DNA of 64,000 bases, from the NCBI RefSeq assembly GCF_000955975.1, contig NZ_JYJF01000020.1, positions 6,783 to 70,782 of the forward strand, in the 5' to 3' direction. A program made the position numbers and the translations under genes. Source of the stretch: Saccharothrix sp. ST-888. Lineage in GTDB: Bacteria; Actinomycetota; Actinomycetes; Streptomycetales; Streptomycetaceae. Numbering within the stretch: position 1 is the first letter of the stretch; the number at the start of each line of letters is the position of its first letter. Positions 25,621 to 34,393 of the stretch are shown here, piece after piece. The notes below the pieces were generated by a model. The model worked only from the letters and a program-made list of their open reading frames with translations. It was not told the DNA's origin and ran no database searches.

Positions 25621-26352
25621 ATGTCCACCACCCGTCACCTGATCAACCGTCAGCGTCGCCTGGCAGCCTCCGCCGCGCCGTCCCGTCCCGTCCGTACGCC
25701 CGGGGCGCCCGAGCGTCGTGCGGGCGTCGACCCCGAGCCCGATGTGGTGGCCGAGCCCGGCACGGTGGCGGAGGTGGCCGATGCTCCCGGGCGTCGCGGC
25801 CGGGTGCGCTGGCCGGCCGTACTCGCCGTGCTCACCCTGCTGCTGGGTGGTTTCGCCGCCTGGTCGGCCGCCCGTGCGGCCGACCTGCGCGACGGCTCGC
25901 CGGCCAAGAACGCGGCGCTCGCCGACGCCGCCCGGACCAGCGAGGTCAAAGGCACCGTCTCGCAGGCGGTCAACACCCTCTTCTCGTACAACTACGCCGA
26001 CACCGCGCGTACCGACGACGCGGCAAAGCGGCTGCTGATCGGCCAGGCCGTACAGCAGTACGCGACCATGCTCGCCGAGGTCCGCAAGCAGGGGCCGCAG
26101 CAGAAGATGGTCCTGACCACGACCGTCACCAATGCCGGGGTGGTCGCGATCGACGGGGACCGGGCGCGGCTGCTGATCTACGCGGACCAGCGCAACACCG
26201 GCACCGCTCAACCGGCCAAGTCCGCTGCGGCCGCTGCCGACCCGTCGAAGTCCGACACCGGCACCGCCTACTCGCCCGCGATGTTCGCGGTGGACGTGGT
26301 TCACCGGGACGGCACCTGGAAGATCTCCGACATCGACACCTTCGGCCGCTGA
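25621..26352 (+). CDS. Mce-associated membrane protein 4, last gene of the locus
   Basis: 243 residues. A long basic and acidic cytoplasmic N-terminus (about 65 residues) is followed by a membrane helix (WPAVLAVLTLLLGGFAAW) and a Mas-type domain: NTLFSYNYADTARTDDAAKRLL, VLTTTVTNAGVV and final RDGTWKISDIDTFGR. The ATG at 25621, ten bases after GAGAGGA, was chosen over a GTG six bases earlier. Pairs with the second protein (FSYNYADTA versus LSYSTGDTA), giving two pairs of paralogues. Confidence 0.82.
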   Translation: MSTTRHLINRQRRLAASAAPSRPVRTPGAPERRAGVDPEPDVVAEPGTVAEVADAPGRRGRVRWPAVLAVLTLLLGGFAAWSAARAADLRDGSPAKNAALADAARTSEVKGTVSQAVNTLFSYNYADTARTDDAAKRLLIGQAVQQYATMLAEVRKQGPQQKMVLTTTVTNAGVVAIDGDRARLLIYADQRNTGTAQPAKSAAAAADPSKSDTGTAYSPAMFAVDVVHRDGTWKISDIDTFGR

Positions 26353-26532
26353 GCGACCGGCTGCCCCTCGCTCCTCAGACAGTGCAACAGGGCCGATGGT
26401 AGGGGGAGTTAGGGGGATCGGCCGGCCCGGCCCCTGTCGTAGTCTGCGAGCCATCCGGCCTGGTCGGCCGTGTGTCCACCGGTACGACCCGGCCGCAGCT
26501 CACTCTCGGGATCCACGAACAGGGAGGTCCGC

Positions 26533-27381
26533 GTGGCAGCGGTACTCATCACCGGTTGCAGCAGCGGGATCGGTCTGGAGACGGCACTCGCATTCGCCCG
26601 ACGAGGGGACCGTACCTACGCCACGATGCGGAACCCGGCCAAGGCCGACCGGCTCGGGGAGCGCGCCCGCGCGGCGGGCCTCGACATCGAGGTGCTGGCC
26701 CTGGACGTCACCGACGACGCCTCCGTGGCAGCGGCGGTACGGACCGTGGAGGAGCGGCACGGGGCGATCGACGTCCTGGTGAACAACGCCGGGATCGACT
26801 ACAACGGCGCCGTCGAGGCCGCCCCCATCGAGCAGGCCAGGGCGGTGCTGGAGACCAACTTCTGGGGGCCGCTGCGCACCATCCGCGCTGCCCTCCCGGC
26901 CATGCGGGCCAACGGTGGCGGGGTCATCGTCAACGTCAGCTCGCTGGCGGGCCGGATCTGGGCAGTGCCCTACGGCGGGTTCTACGCGGCCAGCAAGTCC
27001 GGGCTCGGCTCCATCAGCGAGGCCCTCGCCGGAGAGGTGGCGCAGTTCGGCGTCCGCGTGGTCTCCATCGAGCCGGGCAGCTTCGTCACGGACGTCCACT
27101 CGAACGCGGCCACCCGGGAGGTGTCCGAGGGCGACCCGTACGCGGCGGACGAGGCCTGGCTGGCCCGGTTCCTGGCGCGCATCGGCGAGGGGGCCGGGGA
27201 GCCCGGCGTGGTCGCGGACGCCATCGTCGCGGCCGTGGAGAACCCCGGCACGCCGCTGCACACGCTGGTCGGCCAGGAGACCGAGATGGCGATGGAGCTC
27301 GTCGGCAAGGCCGGTTTCGACGAGTGGCTGCCGCAGTTCGTCCAGGCGGCCGAGAGCATCGCCGGCCCCCGGCCCGTCTGA
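26533..27381 (+). CDS. Short-chain dehydrogenase/reductase
   Basis: 282 residues. NAD(P)-binding motif TGCSSGIG at the very start, NNAGID after the fourth strand, catalytic Ser in NVSSLAG and the YAASK active-site pair. Classical SDR with substrate unknown; the N-terminal layout resembles oxidoreductases acting on steroids, retinoids or 3-oxoacyl groups. The GTG at 26533 follows AGGGAGG. It lies directly after the mce locus, but a 180-base gap suggests its own promoter. Confidence 0.88.
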   Translation: MAAVLITGCSSGIGLETALAFARRGDRTYATMRNPAKADRLGERARAAGLDIEVLALDVTDDASVAAAVRTVEERHGAIDVLVNNAGIDYNGAVEAAPIEQARAVLETNFWGPLRTIRAALPAMRANGGGVIVNVSSLAGRIWAVPYGGFYAASKSGLGSISEALAGEVAQFGVRVVSIEPGSFVTDVHSNAATREVSEGDPYAADEAWLARFLARIGEGAGEPGVVADAIVAAVENPGTPLHTLVGQETEMAMELVGKAGFDEWLPQFVQAAESIAGPRPV

Positions 27382-27418
27382 CCCAGCCCACCTGACCCCG
27401 GCCCGTCCGGTCCGGCCG

Positions 27419-28582
27419 TCAGCGGACGAAGCGGGCCAGCAGCGTGGCCCGGTGCAGCGCCGTCTCCAGCGGGCCGCGCCGGAACCGGCGGGTCCAGCCC
27501 CAGGCCAGTGCCAGGGCCAGTGCGCTGAATCCTGCCAGCAGCAGCGCCGGTGAGTCGGGCAGCTGCTCCCCGCCCAGGGCCTCGATCAGCACGATGTGCC
27601 CGACGTACACGGACAGCGAGAGCGCGCCCACGGCAACGACCGACGCCACCGGCAGGCTGGCGCCGACCGAGGGCCGCCGCGCCAGCAGTGCGGTGCAGGC
27701 GACGAGGATGCTCAGCGCGACGCCGAGGGCGCCGAGGATCTCGAAGGTGGTCCCGCTGTGCGGGGCGGCGGTCAGCAGCCCGGCCGGCTGGGAGGTGTCC
27801 ACGGTGCCGTCCTCGGGGCCGTCCCACCAGTTCACGTTCGCCGGGACGAGCCGGCAGGCCAGCCAGGCGCCGCCGTAGCCGACGGCGATCAGTGCCGCTC
27901 CCGTGGCGGCCAGCCGGGAGCGTACCCGGGGGGCGGTCAGGTCGAGCCGCCCGAGGGCCATGCCCGCGAGCACGAACGGCATCCAGGTGAGTGCCGGGTA
28001 GCTGCCGGTGAGCAGCAGGGCGAGCAGCCCCTCGCCGCTGAGGTGGGCGATCGGGTCGAGAGCGGTGAGCGGGCCCGTCCAGTCCCGGGCCTCCAGCCCG
28101 GTCCTGAGCACGAAGGAGAGCTGCGGTCCGATCAGGGCCCAGCCCAGCGCGGCGGCGGCCAGCGGTCCGGCCGCCAGCCGGGCCAGCGGCAGGGCCAGCA
28201 GGAAGTAGACGCCGTAGTAGGCGAGGATCACCGCGACGGGGGTGTCCAGCGCGGTCAGGGCACTGCCGGCGGCCAGCAGGACGAGCGCCCGCAGCGCGAT
28301 CCTGGCCGCGGCCTGCCGGCCGTCGCGGCCGACTCGCGGGCTGCGCCCTGCGATCAGCGCCAGGGAGACGCCGGCCAGCATCGCGAACAGGGCGGAGGCG
28401 CGCCCGTGCGCGAACTGTGCGGCCAGGCCGATCGGCCCGTCCTCGTCCTGGGCCGGCCCGACGTGGGCGGCGAACATGCCGAGTACGGCCAGGCCGCGCG
28501 CCAGATCGAGGCCGAGCAGACGTCCCGGGGAGGCCGAACTCGGCTGACCGGTCGGGTGGTTGGTGACGGTGTCAGCGGACAT
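27419..28582 (-). CDS. Polytopic membrane protein, HGSNAT/DUF1624-DUF418-like
   Basis: 387 residues with about ten predicted membrane helices. The N-terminal GRLLGLDLARGLAVLGMFAAH is the mark of the heparan-alpha-glucosaminide N-acetyltransferase-like superfamily, and the C-terminal LSLSVYVGHIVLIEAL is characteristic of its DUF418 relatives. These proteins are thought to transfer acyl groups across the membrane onto glycans or lipids; no specific substrate can be assigned. The ATG at 28582 has only a weak ribosome site. Divergent from the dienoyl-CoA reductase gene. Confidence 0.72.
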   Translation of the reverse strand: MSADTVTNHPTGQPSSASPGRLLGLDLARGLAVLGMFAAHVGPAQDEDGPIGLAAQFAHGRASALFAMLAGVSLALIAGRSPRVGRDGRQAAARIALRALVLLAAGSALTALDTPVAVILAYYGVYFLLALPLARLAAGPLAAAALGWALIGPQLSFVLRTGLEARDWTGPLTALDPIAHLSGEGLLALLLTGSYPALTWMPFVLAGMALGRLDLTAPRVRSRLAATGAALIAVGYGGAWLACRLVPANVNWWDGPEDGTVDTSQPAGLLTAAPHSGTTFEILGALGVALSILVACTALLARRPSVGASLPVASVVAVGALSLSVYVGHIVLIEALGGEQLPDSPALLLAGFSALALALAWGWTRRFRRGPLETALHRATLLARFVR

Positions 28583-28658
28583 GAACCAAGTCTTGGGCCT
28601 CTACGGGCCAGTACGTACGCCGCAAGGAGGGGAAGTGCCCCTGTCGATCGACGGGGCG

Positions 28659-28720
28659 TGCGGCGTGGCGGCGTGCGCCGTCGAGGCGTGTGCCGCCGAG
28701 ACATGTGCCGCCAAGGACAT
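28659..28720. repeat. Degenerate 15-16-bp repeats in the divergent promoter region
   Basis: GTGCCGCCGAGACAT (28690-28704) and GTGCCGCCAAGGACAT (28705-28720) are adjacent near-copies, preceded by weaker versions (GTGCGCCGTCGAGGC and GCGGCGTGGCG). The array ends right at the palindrome of 28722-28735. Confidence 0.5.
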
Positions 28721-28721
28721 G

Positions 28722-28735
28722 TGCAACTAGTTGCA
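28722..28735. promoter_or_regulatory. Perfect 14-bp palindrome, probable PadR operator
   Basis: TGCAACTAGTTGCA is fully self-complementary and lies 55 bases before the dienoyl-CoA reductase start. PadR and some MarR regulators bind dyads containing TGCA half sites, and a PadR gene sits just downstream of the reductase. This is the best candidate operator for that regulator. Confidence 0.6.
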
Positions 28736-28790
28736 TAAGCGCGCTCGCCCGCCCTACCGTGAGGTGACACTTCGCGCGAGGAGGCGCTGG

Positions 28791-30812
28791 ATGACCGCGT
28801 ACCCCCACCTGCTGAGCCCGCTCGACCTGGGGTTCACCACACTGCCCAACCGGGTGCTGATGGGATCGATGCACGTCGGCCTGGAGGAGGCGCCCGGCGG
28901 TTTCGAGCGGATGGGCGAGTTCTACGCCGCCCGGGTCCGTGGCGGTGTCGGGCTGATCGTCACCGGCGGCATCGCCCCGAACGAGGAGGGCCGTCCGTGG
29001 GGCGGCGGGGCCAAGCTGACCACCGAGGAGGAGACGGCGCAGCACGCCGTCGTCACCGCCGCCGTGCACCGTGAGGGCGGCCGGATCGCCATGCAGATCC
29101 TGCACTTCGGCCGCTACGCCCACCACCCCGACCTGGTGGCACCCAGCGCGCTCCAGGCGCCGATCAGCCCGTTCACCCCGCGCGCGCTCACCGAGGAGGA
29201 GGTGGAGCGGACCATCGAGGACTTCGTCCGCGCCGCCGGACTCGCCCGGCACGCCGGGTACGACGGTGTCGAGATCATGGGCTCCGAGGGCTACCTGGTC
29301 AACGAGTTCATCGCCGCCGCCACCAACCGGCGCGAGGACCGCTGGGGCGGCTCGTACGAGAACCGGATGCGCTTCCCGGTCGAGATCGTCCGCCGGGTCC
29401 GCGAGCGGCTCGGGCCGGACTTCATCGTCATCTACCGGCTCTCCATGCTCGACCTGGTGCCCGGCGGCTCCACCCTGGACGAGGTGATCACCCTCGCCAA
29501 GGCGATCGAGGCGGCCGGTGCGACCATCATCAACACCGGCATCGGCTGGCACGAGGCGCGCATCCCCACCATCGCCACGTCCGTGCCGCGCGGCTCGTTC
29601 GCCTGGGTCACCAAGAAGGTGATGGGCGCCGTCCGGATCCCGCTGGTCACCAGCAACCGGATCAACACCCCCGAGATCGCCGAGCAGCTGCTCGCCGACG
29701 GCCACGCCGACATGGTCGCCCTCGCCCGTCCGCTGCTCGCCGACCCGGACTTCGTCGCCAAGACCGAACGCGGCCGGGCCGAGACCATCAACACCTGCAT
29801 CGGCTGCAACCAGGCCTGCCTGGACCACACCTTCAGCGGCCGGATCACCTCCTGCCTGGTCAACCCCCGCGCCTGCCACGAGACCGAGCTGGTGCTCAGC
29901 CCCACCCGCCGCCGCAAGCGGATCGCCGTCGTCGGCGCCGGACCCGCCGGTCTCGCGCTCGCGGTCAGCGCCGCCGAGCGCGGCCACGCCGTCACCCTGT
30001 ACGACGCGGCCGGCGAGATCGGCGGGCAGCTCAACATCGCCCGCCAGGTGCCCGGCAAGGAGGAGTTCGACGAGACCCTGCGGTACTTCCGCCACCGGCT
30101 CGAAGCCGAGCAGGTCGAGCTGCGGCTCGGCACCCTGGTCACCGCCGACACCCTCACCGCCGAGGGCTACGACGAGATCGTGCTCGCCACCGGGGTCACG
30201 CCGCGCACGCCCGCGATCCCCGGCATCGACCACCCCAGCGTGGTGAGCTACCTGGACGTGCTCCGCGACAAGGCCGAGGTCGGCGAACGGGTGGCGATCC
30301 TCGGTGCCGGCGGCATCGGCTTCGACGTCGCCGCGTACCTCACCGACCCCGGCGACGGCGCCGCGCTCGACCGGGCGGCCTTCCACCGCCAGTGGGGCAT
30401 CGACACCGACTACCGCGCCCCCGGCGGCCTGCGGGCACCGGCCAGGGCCGCCGCGCCGCGCAGCGTCCACCTGCTCCAGCGCAAGACCAGCAAGGTCGGC
30501 GCAGGGCTCGGCAAGACCACCGGCTGGATCCACCGCACCGAACTGCGCCACCGTGGCGTCACCATGCTCTCCGGCGTCACCTACCGGCGGATCGACGACG
30601 CCGGACTGCACATCACCGTGGACGGCCGTGAGGAGACCGTCCCCGTCGACACCGTGGTGGTCTGCACCGGACAGGAACCCCGGCGCGAGCTGTACGAGGC
30701 CCTGCTCGCCCTGGGGGCCCGGCCGCACCTGATCGGCGGTGCCGACCTGGCCGCCGAACTCGACGCCAAGCGCGCCATCGACCAGGGCACCCGGCTCGCG
30801 GCCACGCTCTGA
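28791..30812 (+). CDS. fadH: 2,4-dienoyl-CoA reductase (NADPH), FadH type
   Basis: 673 residues, the full two-part architecture. Residues 1-340 form an Old-Yellow-Enzyme FMN barrel (LGFTTLPNRVLMGSMH, QILHFGRYAHH, NRREDRWGGSYENR). Next comes a 4Fe-4S cluster motif, CIGCNQACLD plus further Cys in TSCLVNPRAC. The last 300 residues are an FAD/NADPH domain (AVVGAGPAGLALAVSAAERG). It reduces 2,4-dienoyl-CoA intermediates during beta-oxidation of unsaturated fatty acids. ATG 28791 follows GCGAGGAGG. Its proximity to the PadR gene and a palindromic operator suggests substrate-responsive control. Confidence 0.93.
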   Translation: MTAYPHLLSPLDLGFTTLPNRVLMGSMHVGLEEAPGGFERMGEFYAARVRGGVGLIVTGGIAPNEEGRPWGGGAKLTTEEETAQHAVVTAAVHREGGRIAMQILHFGRYAHHPDLVAPSALQAPISPFTPRALTEEEVERTIEDFVRAAGLARHAGYDGVEIMGSEGYLVNEFIAAATNRREDRWGGSYENRMRFPVEIVRRVRERLGPDFIVIYRLSMLDLVPGGSTLDEVITLAKAIEAAGATIINTGIGWHEARIPTIATSVPRGSFAWVTKKVMGAVRIPLVTSNRINTPEIAEQLLADGHADMVALARPLLADPDFVAKTERGRAETINTCIGCNQACLDHTFSGRITSCLVNPRACHETELVLSPTRRRKRIAVVGAGPAGLALAVSAAERGHAVTLYDAAGEIGGQLNIARQVPGKEEFDETLRYFRHRLEAEQVELRLGTLVTADTLTAEGYDEIVLATGVTPRTPAIPGIDHPSVVSYLDVLRDKAEVGERVAILGAGGIGFDVAAYLTDPGDGAALDRAAFHRQWGIDTDYRAPGGLRAPARAAAPRSVHLLQRKTSKVGAGLGKTTGWIHRTELRHRGVTMLSGVTYRRIDDAGLHITVDGREETVPVDTVVVCTGQEPRRELYEALLALGARPHLIGGADLAAELDAKRAIDQGTRLAATL

Positions 30813-30872
30813 TCCCGAGCGTCCGTAGGATGCCTCCTGACCGCCGTAGGTACCTGCCGGAGGCCACCGACT

Positions 30873-31598
30873 ATGTCGCTGCCGCACGCCATCCTCACCG
30901 CCCTGCTGGAGAAGCCGTCCTCGGGGCTGGAGCTGACGCGCCGGTTCGACAAGTCGATCGGCTTCTTCTGGCCCGCCACCCATCAGCAGATCTACCGGGA
31001 GCTGGGCAGGCTGGAAGAGGCCGGACTGATCCGCGAGCTGCCCCAGCAGCAACCGGCACGCGGCGGCCGCAAGGAGTACGAGGTGCTGCCCGAGGGCCGT
31101 GCCGCGCTGATCGCCTGGGTCGGCGAGAGCCAGGACCCCAAGCCCGTCCGCGACGCCCTGGTCCTGCGGCTGCGCGCGGCGGCGGTGGTCGGCACGGGGG
31201 AGACCGGCGGCGGGTCGGGCAGCGGGTCGGATGGCGGGCCCGGCAGCGGGTCCGGCGGGGAACCGGACGACGCTCCCGGTGCGGACCCGGGCGCCGGTCT
31301 CGATCTCGGCCCCGGTCTCGATGCCGCTATCGGTGCCGGTGACGGTCTCGGCGGTGTGCTCGGCGCCGAGCTCTTCCGCCACCGTGAGCTGCACCGGCGT
31401 CAGCTCGCCGAGTACCGGGCGATCGAGGAGCGCGACTTCGCCTCGATGACGGACGACCGGACCCGCCTGCAGCACCTGGTGCTGCAGGCGGGCATCGGCC
31501 TGGAGACCTTCTGGCTCGACTGGCTCGACCGGGCGCTCGCCCAACTCGCCGACGGGGAGATCGAGGAGGAGCTGGACGCGGACCCGGGGGAGACCTGA
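30873..31598 (+). CDS. PadR family regulator with an expanded low-complexity insert
   Basis: 241 residues, about 60 longer than usual. The N-terminal winged helix is typical (SLPHAILTALLEKPSSGLELTRRFD ... FFWPATHQQIYRELGRLEEAGLI). The C-terminal helical dimerisation domain resumes at LFRHRELHRRQLAEYRAIEERDF and ends with LETFWLDWLDRALAQL. Between them (about residues 107-168) lies a Gly/Ser/Asp stretch with GSGSGSDGG-PGSGSGG and GLDLGPGLDAAIG repeats, apparently grown by slippage of short GC-rich units. It starts about 60 bases after fadH, probably in the same transcript, and likely controls the palindrome upstream of fadH. Confidence 0.85.
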   Translation: MSLPHAILTALLEKPSSGLELTRRFDKSIGFFWPATHQQIYRELGRLEEAGLIRELPQQQPARGGRKEYEVLPEGRAALIAWVGESQDPKPVRDALVLRLRAAAVVGTGETGGGSGSGSDGGPGSGSGGEPDDAPGADPGAGLDLGPGLDAAIGAGDGLGGVLGAELFRHRELHRRQLAEYRAIEERDFASMTDDRTRLQHLVLQAGIGLETFWLDWLDRALAQLADGEIEEELDADPGET

Positions 31599-31614
31599 GG
31601 CGCGGCCCGGTCGC

Positions 31615-32805
31615 TCAGTGCTTGGGCGGGATGATCCCGGTGAGCCACTTGAACGAGGGATCGACGAGCGGCTTCCAAGTCGAGCTCAGGTGCGGGCCGT
31701 TGGTCTCGAACGGTGTCACCGTGGTCGGGGACTTGGCCGCCTTCTGCAGCGCCACCGCGTCCTCCAGGCCGTCGCCCTTGTTGCCGGTCTCGTAGAGCGC
31801 CACGTTCGGCGGGGTGGTGGCGTGGGTCAGGAGGTACAGCGGGTTGGAGGACTCCCGCAGGTGCGCATCCTTGGCGGTCAGTGAGTCGGACTCGCCCGCC
31901 GGGTCGTTGTAGCCGGACATGCTGATCGCGGCGCGGTAGCGGTTGGGGTGCGCCAGCGCGAGTCTGGTGGCGCAGTGCGCTCCCGCCGAGTAGCCGGCCA
32001 GGGCCCACTGGTCGGGGGACGCGTCGACCCGGAAGTTGTCCAGGACCATCTGCGGGACGTCACGCGACAGCCAGGTCTCCGCATTGACCTTGCCCGCAAC
32101 GTCCGCGCACCCCGTGTCGGTGTGCTTGCCCAGCAGCGTGACCCGGGGCGAGACCAGGATGAACGGGGACACCTGACCGGACTTCATCAGCGGCGCGAGC
32201 TGCTTGGAGATGTCCATGGTGCCGAACCAGGTGCTGGAGGAACCGGGGAAGCCGGCCAGCAACTCGACCACGGGGAAGGTCTTGTCCTTGTTGGCGGGGT
32301 CGTCGTACTGCGGCGGCGTCCACACCAGGACCTCGCCGTCGACTCCGGAGAGCTGCCCCTTGAGGTCGGTCTCCTTCACGTCCTTGGGGACCGCGTTGTC
32401 GTCCACCGGGTGGAAGGACTGGATCACCTTGGGCCTGGCCGAGCCACCGGAGTCCGCCGCGAGGCCGCTGTCCTTCGGCGGCACCGGCACCGCCCGGACG
32501 TGGTTGCCGGTGCCCAGCAGGTCGTCCCAGCTGTCGTAGATCAGGTTCGAGTTGTTGACCATCACGAACACCATCAGCACCGCGCTGGACTGGCAGAACA
32601 GAATCGTCGCCAGGTAGCCGGCGAACCGCAGTGGTCCACGGCCGCCGCCCTCCGCGGCCCGGCCCCGCGAGCCTCCCCGCCGCCCCCAGCGGTTGCTGTT
32701 GCCTCCCTCTCCCTTTCCCCTTGCCCACTGCGCCATGGCCACCCCTATCGAGACCAGGAAGAGGACAATCGTGAGGATGTAGAAGGGAGTACCGGTCAGT
32801 TTCAT
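31615..32805 (-). CDS. Membrane-anchored alpha/beta-hydrolase (esterase / antigen 85-like)
   Basis: 396 residues. Two N-terminal membrane helices (FYILTIVLFLVSIGVAMA and FAGYLATILFCQSSAVLMVFVM) flank a basic loop. The rest is an extracytoplasmic esterase-D/antigen-85-like domain: VVELLAGFPGSSSTWFG, nucleophile elbow ALAGYSAGAHCA (Ser near residue 276) and a late ETNGPHLSSTWK His. Substrate is unknown; relatives are mycolyltransferase-like or ester hydrolases. The ATG at 32805 has a weak AGGA site. Convergent with the PadR gene. Confidence 0.82.
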   Translation of the reverse strand: MKLTGTPFYILTIVLFLVSIGVAMAQWARGKGEGGNSNRWGRRGGSRGRAAEGGGRGPLRFAGYLATILFCQSSAVLMVFVMVNNSNLIYDSWDDLLGTGNHVRAVPVPPKDSGLAADSGGSARPKVIQSFHPVDDNAVPKDVKETDLKGQLSGVDGEVLVWTPPQYDDPANKDKTFPVVELLAGFPGSSSTWFGTMDISKQLAPLMKSGQVSPFILVSPRVTLLGKHTDTGCADVAGKVNAETWLSRDVPQMVLDNFRVDASPDQWALAGYSAGAHCATRLALAHPNRYRAAISMSGYNDPAGESDSLTAKDAHLRESSNPLYLLTHATTPPNVALYETGNKGDGLEDAVALQKAAKSPTTVTPFETNGPHLSSTWKPLVDPSFKWLTGIIPPKH

Positions 32806-32993
32806 CGCGTTCCTGTATCCAGCTCCTGTGCCGACCGGGCCACCGCCCGGCTCCTGCCGTCCATGGAGGGACCACCGGGAGCGCATATTCGGTTGCCCGT
32901 GGTCCCTTGACCGGGCGACCGCCCGGCCGTCCCAACCCTGCTGACGAACGCCGGAGAACGCTGCCGACGAGCACGCTCTCCGCCGACTCGACG
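32806..32993. other. Gap without a supported gene
   Basis: About 190 bases upstream of the esterase gene. It should contain the esterase promoter and the lost 5' part of the remnant at 33000. No motif recognised. Confidence 0.3.
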
Positions 32994-32999
32994 TGACCG

Positions 33000-33215
33000 G
33001 CGGGACAATCTCCCACACCCGAAACCTTCGCCGCACCCGGCGTCCTCCGGCGGACCCGGGGCGGCACCTCGCCCAACGGGGACGCGACCGCGACCTTCCA
33101 GGCGGACGCCGGTGGTACGAGCGACATCACCGCGTCCCGGCGCTGCGTCCCCGATCCCGGGTACGCGTGCCCGCAGGTCGTCATCCCCTGGAAGGTCACG
33201 GTCACCGTCACGTGA
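33000..33215 (+). pseudogene. C-terminal remnant of a secreted-protein gene
   Basis: An open frame after an in-frame TGA at 32994 reads FAAPGVLRRTRGGTSPNGDATATF ending in VVIPWKVTVTVT, with two Cys (SRRCVPD, GYACPQ). This is the style of the terminal beta-strands of small secreted Ig-like or inhibitor-like domains. There is no start codon with a ribosome site and the N-terminal part is missing, so it looks like the 3' end of a truncated gene. Confidence 0.4.
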
Positions 33216-33225
33216 CGGTTCGCCG

Positions 33226-33501
33226 TCACAGGGCCTTGAGTGCGGCCTCGCAGCTCCGGCAGCGGCGGGTCCGCTGGGACGGCGGGTACCAGGGCGCGCC
33301 CGGCTCCGTCGGGCTGTACGGCTCCCGCTCCAGGTCGCCGGTCGCGATGCCGCAGAAGGTGGCCGGGCCAGGGTCCTCGGGGACCTCCGGGTCGGACGGT
33401 GCCGCGTGCACCCAGCGGATTCGGGCGCCCACGTCGACCTCACCGGCGTCGAGGACCTCCGTGGAGGGCTCCAGTTCCAGCAGTACGATCACACCACTCA
33501 T
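33226..33501 (-). CDS. Small hypothetical protein
   Basis: 91 residues from an ATG with GGAGAC six bases upstream. It starts with a hydrophobic beta-strand (MSGVIVLLELEP), then VGARIRWVHAAPSDPEVPED, a single Cys in TFCGIATGD, and ends with QRTRRCRSCEAALKAL. No known domain recognised. The C-terminal CRSC could bind metal with the upstream Cys. Alone, convergent with the remnant at 33000. Confidence 0.6.
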   Translation of the reverse strand: MSGVIVLLELEPSTEVLDAGEVDVGARIRWVHAAPSDPEVPEDPGPATFCGIATGDLEREPYSPTEPGAPWYPPSQRTRRCRSCEAALKAL

Positions 33502-33582
33502 GTCTCCGACCGTGCGCCAGGACGCCGTCGGCCGCATCTCGACGCGGTCCCGACCGTTCGGGGAGCGGGGTGGCCGGCGGAG

Positions 33583-34077
33583 TCAGGCGACGTCCGGGAG
33601 GGCCAGCCAGTCCTGCCAGGAGAGGTCGCGTCCGACGTGGCGCGGCCGCCGGAACGGCCAGGACTCGGCGATCCACTGCGGCACGAGTGCGTCCAGCGCC
33701 TGCTCCAGTTCGGTGCCCACCCGGTCGTCCACCACCCACCAGGAGATCTCGGCGTCGGAGCCGGTCTTGGCCGGCGGGTCGATGTACACACAGCCGAGCA
33801 GGGCCGTGCCCGCGTCGTCGAAGAGCGCGTAGTTGAAGGACTCGTGGGCCGCGATCTCCTTCTCGTGCCGGATCAGGTCCTTCAGGTCCTCCTCGTACGT
33901 CATGGAGGTGTCGGGCCAGCCGAAGGCCGCGCCGTAGATGGACCAGAGGCGTTGCTGCGAACCCATCACCGCCGGGTAGTCGAGCCCGACGTCGGCTCCC
34001 GTGATCGGGCGCAGGTGGTGGCCGCCGGGGAGCGGGACGCGGACGGGGTGGACGAAATCGGCCGGCAACCAGGTCAT
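33583..34077 (-). CDS. GNAT-like N-acetyltransferase family protein
   Basis: 164 residues. The core NYALFDDAGTALLGCVYIDPP and AEISWWVVDDRVGTELEQALDALVPQWI match strands 4-5 of a GNAT fold, although the Q/RxxGxG/A acetyl-CoA loop is degenerate (DDRVGTELEQAL). It may bind acyl-CoA poorly or act on an unusual substrate. Starts at an ATG with little ribosome site. Separate small gene between the 91-residue protein and the HxlR remnant. Confidence 0.65.
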   Translation of the reverse strand: MTWLPADFVHPVRVPLPGGHHLRPITGADVGLDYPAVMGSQQRLWSIYGAAFGWPDTSMTYEEDLKDLIRHEKEIAAHESFNYALFDDAGTALLGCVYIDPPAKTGSDAEISWWVVDDRVGTELEQALDALVPQWIAESWPFRRPRHVGRDLSWQDWLALPDVA

Positions 34078-34139
34078 GGGCGGAGGCTAGCCGACCGCTC
34101 GGCGGTCCGCACCCGGTTATCCCCGGGCCCGGTGGCGGC

Positions 34140-34393
34140 TCAGGGGAGGGGGTTGGCAGCATCCCAGCGGAGGCGGGACTCGGCGATCGCCGCGCGGTGG
34201 TCGGCGGACCAGTCGGCGAGCGATCTGAGCAGGTGCGTGAGGCTGTGGCCCATCGCGGTCAACTCGTACTCGACCCGGGGCGGAACCTCGGGGTGGACGG
34301 TCCGGTGGACGAGTCCGTCGCGCTCCAGACGGCGCACTGTCAGGGTGAGCATCCGCTGCGAGATGCCCGGGAGTGCGCGCTGGAGCTCCGGGT
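34140..34393 (-). pseudogene. HxlR-family regulator lacking its first helices
   Basis: The frame reads ELQRALPGISQRMLTLTVRRLERDGLV, then PPRVEYELTAMGHSL and a helical end, matching the second half of an HxlR winged helix and its dimerisation helix. The first 35 or so residues (usually ending WTVLILRELL-type) are missing and replaced by sequence of an opposite-strand gene. A start at 34415 would produce a hybrid N-terminus. Most likely inactivated by deletion. Confidence 0.65.

Noticed and set aside
23569..26454. 961-codon minus-strand open frame opposite the Mce-associated genes
   Set aside because: Shadow frame; the plus strand has four consistent membrane proteins with ribosome sites.
28572..31544. 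990-codon minus-strand open frame opposite fadH and padR
   Set aside because: Shadow of two clearly recognised genes; no motif or ribosome site.
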